A stretch of DNA of 64,000 bases, from NCBI RefSeq assembly GCF_041154745.1, contig NZ_AP031573.1, positions 3,100,001 to 3,164,000 of the forward strand, in the 5' to 3' direction. Positions 58,857-64,000 of this stretch are shown in pieces; within the stretch, counting starts at the first letter, position 1, and every line of letters begins with the position of its first letter. Below the pieces are notes generated by a model. That model searched no databases. It had not been told where the DNA came from and saw nothing but the letters and a program-made list of their open reading frames with translations. Position numbers and translations under genes: made by a program. Source of the stretch: Flavobacterium sp. CFS9. Its GTDB lineage: Bacteria; Bacteroidota; Bacteroidia; Flavobacteriales; Flavobacteriaceae.

Positions 58857-61800
58857 GTGATAAAAAATTTACTACATACGTTACAATCCTTGAATATCAG
58901 ACTTCGGGTTGAAAATGGAGATTTGAAAATTAATGCTCCGAAGGGGACTTTGACTCCTGAAATTATTGAAGACATTAAAGCCTGTAAAAATGAGTTGATC
59001 AAATTACTTTCTTCTTCAGAGTCTATTCCAAAAGCTGCAATAAAAGAATTTTATGCGCTTACCTCGTCTCAGCACCGTTTGTGGACCTTAAGTCAGTTTG
59101 AGACGGGTAATTCAGCTTATAACTTATTTAATGCCTTTGAGTTTAAAGGAGTATTGGAATTTGAAAAATTAGCCGAAGCCTTTCAAGTTTTAGTGAAGAG
59201 ACATGAGAGCTTGCGTACCATTTTTAAAGAAGATGATCAGGGTAATCTGGGACAGTATATTGTTTCGATGGCTCAATACAGTGGAGCTTTACAGTTTACA
59301 GATTTAAGTAATGCCACCGCTGAAGTTTTGAGCAATCATGCCAATGCCCTTCAAAGACATGCTTTTGATTTAGAAAAAGGACCTCTTTTTATAGGAGAGA
59401 TCGTAAAGACAGCTGCAGATGATCATATTTTGATGCTTAACATGCATCACATTATTGGTGATGGCTGGTCGATGGGAATATTGAGTAAAGAATTTATAAC
59501 AATTTACAATGGATTGATTACAGGAAATGAGATCGTGTTATCTGACTTGCCTATTCAGTACAAAGATTATTCAGAATGGCAAAATAGTCCGTCCAGGCAA
59601 GCAGTAATGGAAAAATCTAAAGCGGTATGGCTAGAGACCTTTTCAGGAGATTTGCCGGTTTTGGAACTGCCTTCCAATAAAACAAGACCGAAGCTTAAAA
59701 CCTATAACGGATCGGGGGTAAAGCATACTTTTTCAAAAGAAATGACTACTCAGTTTAATGCACATGCACAGCAAAACGGGGTAACACTTTTCATGCTTTT
59801 AATGGCGGGTATAAACGGATTACTGTCCAGATATACCAACAACAGGGATATCATTTTGGGAACACCTATAGCGGGAAGAAAACACAGTGATCTGGAAAAC
59901 CAGGTTGGATTGTACTTAAATACGCTGGCCATTCGAACCGCTTTTGAAGAAAAAACAAGTTTTGAAGAATTACTGAAGATACAAAAAGAAACTTTACTAA
60001 AAGCCTATTCTCATGAGGATTATCCTTTTGATAGTTTGGTAGAAGCGCTAGATCTTAAAAGAGATTTAAGCCGTTCGGTTTTGTTTGATGTTTTAGTGGT
60101 ATTTCAAAATCAACGTGAATTATTAGCGTCTGAAAACCTAACCTTAAACGGGGTTGAAATAACATCCTACAAGCAGTTGAAAAGGCCCTTCAGTAAATTT
60201 GATTTAACCTTTGCTTTTGCAGAATATCAGGGAGAACTGAGCCTACACATCGAATACAATACAGATATTTATGAATCAGAATTTGTAGCACGATTGGCGG
60301 CTCATTTAGATACTTTTTTAATCAAAGCCATCCAAAATCCGGAGCAAAAAGTAGCGACACTCCACTATCTGAGCGAAGCCGAGACAACACAATTGTTACA
60401 GGATTTTAACGACACAGCGGTAGAGTATCCTAAGGATCATACCATGGTTGATTTATTTGTAACTCAGGCAAAGAAAACCCCGGAACAGATCGCTTTAGTA
60501 ACCGATGCCAAAAGTTTTACCTACAAAGAACTCGACGAAATCTCTAACGAGCTTTCACATTACCTGTTGAGTAATTACAACTTAGCCGTAGAAGATTTAG
60601 TAGGGGTAAAACTGGATCGCAGCGAGTGGCTGCCTATTGCACTTTTGGCCGTTTTAAAATCAGGATGTGCTTATGTTCCAATCGATCCCAACTATCCGGC
60701 GCAAAGAATTGAATACATCGAGCAAGACAGTAAATGTAAAATCACCATAGACGATAGTTTTATAGCAAGTTTCAGAGAGGCAGAATCCATATCAAAATCA
60801 TTGCCGCAGATCACTTTCAGTTCGCAGCAGCTGGCTTATATCATTTACACTTCAGGATCCACAGGAAAACCAAAAGGAGTCATGATCACCCATCAGAACG
60901 CGGTAGCCATGTTATGCTGGTCACAAAGAGAATTTAGCGATACCGATTTTGACATTTTATATGCCGTAACTTCACATTGTTTTGATCTGTCCGTTTACGA
61001 ATTTTTCTATCCGTTAAGTATCGGAAAACAAATCCGTTTACTGGCCAATGGATTATCGATAGCAGATTATATCCAAAATGACAAAAAAGTACTTCTTAAT
61101 ACCGTGCCTTCAGTAATCCATACCCTGATTGAGAAAGGAACCACCTTTGAAAATGCGGTTGGAATCAACCTTGCCGGAGAAGCCTTTCCGGTGAGCATTG
61201 CCAATCATTTTGCAGCCTCCGGCATTGCCATTAGAAATCTGTACGGCCCATCAGAAGACACCACCTACAGCAGTTATTACAGAGTAGAAGGTACTTATGA
61301 AAGCTCGGTGCCTATTGGAAAAGCACTGGACAATACCCAATTTTATGTACTCTCAGAAGAGCTGGCATTGCAGCCCGTAGGGGTTATTGGAGAAATCTGT
61401 ATCTCAGGAGACGGTTTGTCCAGAGGGTATTTGTATCAACCGCAACTTACAGCAGAGAAGTTTATAGAGAACCCTTTCAAAGAAGACAGCAAACTTTATA
61501 AAACAGGCGATTTAGGCAAATGGTTGCCTGATGGTACCATCGCTTACATCGGCCGAAAAGACAGTCAGGTGAAGATCAGAGGACATCGTATCGAACTCGG
61601 AGAGATCGAGCAGGTATTGCAGTCTCAGGAAAATATCGATCAGTGTGTGGTCATCACAGCAACCGTAAATGGCGATCCAGTGATTGTAAGTTATCTGGTA
61701 AGTACCGCAACTATTGACAAACAACAGCTTCGCCAGTCACTTTCAAGAGAATTACCCGAATATATGCTGCCAAGTTATTATGTTTTCCTGGATAAATTCC

Positions 61801-62165
61801 CTTTAACACCAAACGGCAAGATCGACAAAAAAGCCTTGCCATCGGTAAGTACAGACGATGTCATCCAGCAGGAATATGTGGCTCCTTCGAATGAAATTGA
61901 AGAAAAGCTCGTTGCCATCTGGGAGGAAGTTTTGCAAAAAACTAAAATAGGGGTAAGTGATATCTTTTTTGCCCTTGGCGGACACAGTCTCAAAGCCACT
62001 CAGGTAATTTCTAAGATTCAGAAAGAATTTAATATTAAAATTGAACTTAAGGAATTGTACAAAGAGCCTACCATTACCAATTTGGCCGGTTATATTGAAT
62101 CGATACAAATTTTAAACAAACAACAGTTAATTCCTTCTGTTGTTGGAGAAGAGTTGGTTTTTTAG
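58857..62165 (+). CDS. Non-ribosomal peptide synthetase 3, one module with TubC docking domain, no release domain
   Basis: The enzyme has about 1102 residues with TubC docking domain (1-50), C (HHIIGDG, about 197), A (YTSGSTGKPKG, about 661) and T (FFALGGHSLKA, about 1038). After the carrier only about 55 residues remain, ending SVVGEELVF, so thioesterase, reductase and terminal C domains are all absent. The carrier differs from those of modules 3 and 4 although the A domain is nearly the same. The GTG at 58,857 is chosen because it and its upstream bases align with the start of synthetase 2; an ATG at 58,809 would add 16 residues. Confidence 0.93.
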   Translation: MIKNLLHTLQSLNIRLRVENGDLKINAPKGTLTPEIIEDIKACKNELIKLLSSSESIPKAAIKEFYALTSSQHRLWTLSQFETGNSAYNLFNAFEFKGVLEFEKLAEAFQVLVKRHESLRTIFKEDDQGNLGQYIVSMAQYSGALQFTDLSNATAEVLSNHANALQRHAFDLEKGPLFIGEIVKTAADDHILMLNMHHIIGDGWSMGILSKEFITIYNGLITGNEIVLSDLPIQYKDYSEWQNSPSRQAVMEKSKAVWLETFSGDLPVLELPSNKTRPKLKTYNGSGVKHTFSKEMTTQFNAHAQQNGVTLFMLLMAGINGLLSRYTNNRDIILGTPIAGRKHSDLENQVGLYLNTLAIRTAFEEKTSFEELLKIQKETLLKAYSHEDYPFDSLVEALDLKRDLSRSVLFDVLVVFQNQRELLASENLTLNGVEITSYKQLKRPFSKFDLTFAFAEYQGELSLHIEYNTDIYESEFVARLAAHLDTFLIKAIQNPEQKVATLHYLSEAETTQLLQDFNDTAVEYPKDHTMVDLFVTQAKKTPEQIALVTDAKSFTYKELDEISNELSHYLLSNYNLAVEDLVGVKLDRSEWLPIALLAVLKSGCAYVPIDPNYPAQRIEYIEQDSKCKITIDDSFIASFREAESISKSLPQITFSSQQLAYIIYTSGSTGKPKGVMITHQNAVAMLCWSQREFSDTDFDILYAVTSHCFDLSVYEFFYPLSIGKQIRLLANGLSIADYIQNDKKVLLNTVPSVIHTLIEKGTTFENAVGINLAGEAFPVSIANHFAASGIAIRNLYGPSEDTTYSSYYRVEGTYESSVPIGKALDNTQFYVLSEELALQPVGVIGEICISGDGLSRGYLYQPQLTAEKFIENPFKEDSKLYKTGDLGKWLPDGTIAYIGRKDSQVKIRGHRIELGEIEQVLQSQENIDQCVVITATVNGDPVIVSYLVSTATIDKQQLRQSLSRELPEYMLPSYYVFLDKFPLTPNGKIDKKALPSVSTDDVIQQEYVAPSNEIEEKLVAIWEEVLQKTKIGVSDIFFALGGHSLKATQVISKIQKEFNIKIELKELYKEPTITNLAGYIESIQILNKQQLIPSVVGEELVF

Positions 62166-62202
62166 AGTTACAGCTCATTTTAAAAAAGAGGAAATATTAT
62201 TA

Positions 62203-62242
62203 AAAAAACAGTTACAGGAGTATTCTTGTAACTGTTTTTTTT
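62203..62242 (+). terminator. Terminator after synthetase 3
   Basis: AAAAAACAGTTACA and its complement TGTAACTGTTTTTT form a 14-bp stem with a 10-base loop, followed by further T. It closes the synthetase operon 37 bases after its last stop codon. Confidence 0.9.
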
Positions 62243-62399
62243 GTTTTAAAGCTATTGTAATTTGCTGTATTTCAGTTGTTTTTTTGAGTGAAGTGATTTA
62301 TTTGTTTTTTCTGTTTTGTGTCTAGTGTATTGATTTACAGTTTGTAATGGTTTTTTAGTTGGTAAAATCAGTAATACTGCGGGTTCAAACGCTAAAAAC

Positions 62400-62444
62400 T
62401 ACCCTTTAGGTTAAAAGGGTACAGGCTGTTTCTGTTTAATTTTG
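62400..62444 (+). promoter_or_regulatory. Promoter with 22-bp dyad before the ThiF gene
   Basis: TACCCTTT and AAAGGGTA are exact inverted copies with a 6-base centre (62,400-62,421). A -7 box TAATTTTG lies at 62,437-62,444, 18 bases before the ATG. The dyad centre would be about 40 bases upstream of transcription start, the usual place for LuxR-type activators. Confidence 0.55.
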
Positions 62445-62461
62445 AATAAAAAAATAATACT

Positions 62462-63223
62462 ATGGATGATCGTTATTCAAAGAATAAACTTTATCTAAGC
62501 GATGAAGAACAAGAGATTATAAAAGATTTTCCAATTTTGCTGGCAGGAAGCGGTATTGGAAGCGTAATTGCAGAATGTGCGCTGCGCTTTGGTTTTGAAA
62601 AAATCACTATTGTAGACGGTGACCAGGTAGAACGGTCTAATTTGAGCAGACAGAATTATACAGAAGATGATATCGATTCTAACAAAGTAGATGCTTTGGC
62701 AAAACGATTGAAATCAATCAATAAAAATGCAGAAATCAATTGTATCGATTTTTTTCTGACTGTCGAAAACATCGGAGATCATATAAAAGGTCATAAAGCA
62801 GCGATTAATACGCTGGATTTTTCTTCTCCCGTACCACTTATATTTGATACCGCTTGTCAAAAGTTAGATATTCCGGTACTGCATCCTTATAATATTGGAT
62901 GGGGGAGTCTGGTAACGGTTATTGCCAGAGACGGACTTCTTTTAAACGCATTGGCAAATGGAGAGGAAGAATTCAATGAAGCGACCATGATGGAATATGC
63001 TTCAAGTTATTTGAGATTTTGGGGAAATCCACAAAAATGGATGGACAGTATAATTGAAAAGTACAAAATCGAAAAAGGCTGTCAGTCACCACCTCAAATG
63101 GCTATTGCATCATGGTCAGTAGCGGCTTTATGTACTCATTTGCTTTTTAATATTGCAACCGGTAAAAAGTTCAAAAAATTCCCTGAGTTTTATTTGTCTG
63201 CAATTATTGATGAGGATTTATAG
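62462..63223 (+). CDS. ThiF/E1-like adenylyltransferase
   Basis: The 253-residue protein has a Rossmann-type ATP site (ILLAGSGIGSVIAECALRFG) and the E1 signature ITIVDGDQVERSNLSRQNYT, with D52/D54, N60, R63 and K75 in place. FDTACQKLDIPVLHPYN holds a Cys near the position of catalytic Cys in some E1 proteins. No zinc CxxC pair or rhodanese domain is seen. ThiF/MoeB/MccB-type proteins adenylate a C-terminal carboxylate of a protein or peptide. It has its own promoter after the synthetase terminator. In a cluster without thioesterase it could act on the peptide or on a small carrier, but that is a guess. Confidence 0.85.
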   Translation: MDDRYSKNKLYLSDEEQEIIKDFPILLAGSGIGSVIAECALRFGFEKITIVDGDQVERSNLSRQNYTEDDIDSNKVDALAKRLKSINKNAEINCIDFFLTVENIGDHIKGHKAAINTLDFSSPVPLIFDTACQKLDIPVLHPYNIGWGSLVTVIARDGLLLNALANGEEEFNEATMMEYASSYLRFWGNPQKWMDSIIEKYKIEKGCQSPPQMAIASWSVAALCTHLLFNIATGKKFKKFPEFYLSAIIDEDL

Positions 63224-63650
63224 AATCCCTTTTTGGGCTTTTAGCAATGACAATTTACTGTGTAGGGACATAGATTTTATGGAGTGTTAGATGTGAAATA
63301 TAAAATGTGAAACGTCTTAATTTTATCCGGAGAATCTATGTTTCTATGTGTTTAAGGCATAGCCACAGAGTATAAGGATTTCAAAAATCTGTCAAATCTG
63401 CGTGAAAAAAAGGATCGCATAAGGAGATAGATTTTAAGAGATGTGAAAAGAGTAAAGAGTGTCTCATAGAAACACATTTCTCTATTATAACGCTCTGTGT
63501 TTTATTAAAAGTGAAACGCCTTATTTTAGGCTGTAAAAGTCTATGTTTCTATGTGTTTAAACCATAGCCACAGAAAAGATCCAACAGAAAAAATCTGAGT
63601 GAAAATACTCCACGCACAGAAACATAATTTTTATAAGCAAGAAAGGAACA
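63224..63650. repeat. Repeat-rich gap before the second luxR-type gene
   Basis: CTATGTTTCTATGTGTTTAA, followed by a short spacer and CATAGCCACAGA, occurs at 63,338-63,377 and 63,541-63,573, with ATCTGCGTG or ATCTGAGTG words after each. The same words flank the first luxR-type gene at 42,990-43,240. A TGTGAAATATAAAATGTGAAACG element (63,292-63,314) belongs to the kdp-type repeats. Confidence 0.7.
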
Positions 63651-64000
63651 TTAAATCAGTTTATTACTGGTTGCGTAAGCAATAGCCTCAGCAATATTTC
63701 CAACACCTAGTTTGGTGAACAACTTCCTTTTGTGAAACTTAATTGTATCAGCCGATACAAACATACTATCAGCCATGTTGGCAATGGTAAAGCCCCTGAT
63801 AGAATACTGCAAAACCTCCTTTTCTCGACTGGTGAGTTCTATTTTTTTATTCACCTTCCAAAAATCTCCCTCAAGATCATAACTGAAGATCTTATTTTCC
63901 CCCTTTTTGTAAATTTTAATATTTCCCGACTGCAATTCAGAAGAAAGCGAGATAATACAAATCGATTTCCAGATTTTACCATCATTGGTCAGGAAAACGG
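63593..64000. repeat. Long direct repeat containing the 3' half of a luxR-type gene, copy 2
   Basis: This stretch is identical to 43,216-43,623 at 402 of 408 positions, with no insertions or deletions, and continues past the right edge. Confidence 0.95.
63651..64000 (-). CDS. Second LuxR-family regulator, 5' part outside the window
   Basis: The last 116 codons are visible, covering the end of the PAS-like sensor (SICIISLSSELQSGNIKIYK) and the whole LuxR HTH (LTSREKEVLQ, DTIKFHKRKLF). The protein is identical to the matching part of the regulator at 43,274-44,032, and the nucleotide differences within the coding part are silent. The frame is open to the edge, so the true start lies outside. 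It is downstream of the ThiF gene on the opposite strand and may diverge from further genes to the right. Confidence 0.9.
   Translation of the reverse strand, partial: VFLTNDGKIWKSICIISLSSELQSGNIKIYKKGENKIFSYDLEGDFWKVNKKIELTSREKEVLQYSIRGFTIANMADSMFVSADTIKFHKRKLFTKLGVGNIAEAIAYATSNKLI

Noticed and set aside
61900..62325. A possible thioesterase or extra domain after the last carrier, including a short frame at 62,140-62,325
   Set aside because: No GxSxG motif is present, and the short frame crosses the terminator and is hydrophobic low-complexity sequence.
63651..63935. A complete 94-residue LuxR-type protein starting at an internal Met
   Set aside because: The frame stays open to the window edge and matches the longer first copy, so this is a truncated view of a full gene.

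Overview
The window comes from a Flavobacterium-like member of the Bacteroidota. The 16S gene, the AT-rich composition, the TAnnTTTG promoter boxes and the families present (UpxY antiterminator, BBP2-type porin, kelch/carboxypeptidase-regulatory proteins, split KdpD) all agree with this. No phage, transposase or CRISPR array was seen.

Positions 1-11,700 are ordinary chromosome: the tail of acnB followed by a second aconitase, a kelch protein, a LysM/NlpC-P60 wall hydrolase, a histidine kinase/response regulator pair, small orphan proteins, an amino acid permease and a DUF1810 protein. Positions 11,800-19,100 hold a DNA-damage cassette: a LexA-like S24 repressor diverges from dinB, a DnaE-type polymerase, a DEDDh exonuclease/GIY-YIG fusion and an AlkB-like dioxygenase. 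Positions 20,700-32,100 hold a potassium-uptake (kdp) locus on the minus strand. It has kdpF, kdpA, kdpB and kdpC, a porin, a kinase-less KdpD, a separate histidine kinase, a sigma-54-type response regulator and three tiny membrane-peptide genes, one of which is kdpF. After a luciferase-like oxidoreductase there is a complete rRNA operon (16S, tRNA-Ile, tRNA-Ala, 23S, 5S) behind three tandem promoters.

The accessory part is 43,200-64,000. A five-module non-ribosomal peptide synthetase on three genes (3+1+1 modules) is joined by TubC-type docking domains and acidic C-terminal tails. Before it lie a LuxR-type regulator, a divergent LuxI/FeeM-like N-acyltransferase and a UpxY/NusG-like antiterminator. 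A terminator-like hairpin stands between the antiterminator gene and the first synthetase gene. After the synthetases come a strong terminator and a ThiF/E1-like adenylyltransferase. No thioesterase or reductase release domain is present. A second, 98.5% identical LuxR gene begins at the right edge, so the roughly 20-kb cluster is bracketed by direct repeats. The last three modules are near-copies of one another, and their adenylation pockets read like those for a small residue (Gly or Ala). This cluster is the best candidate for an undescribed system: a dedicated antiterminator and a LuxI/LuxR-like pair controlling a peptide assembly line whose release step is not obvious.

Gaps between genes are rich in dispersed repeats of several families, which probably act as terminators or transcript-processing sites, or are small non-autonomous elements.
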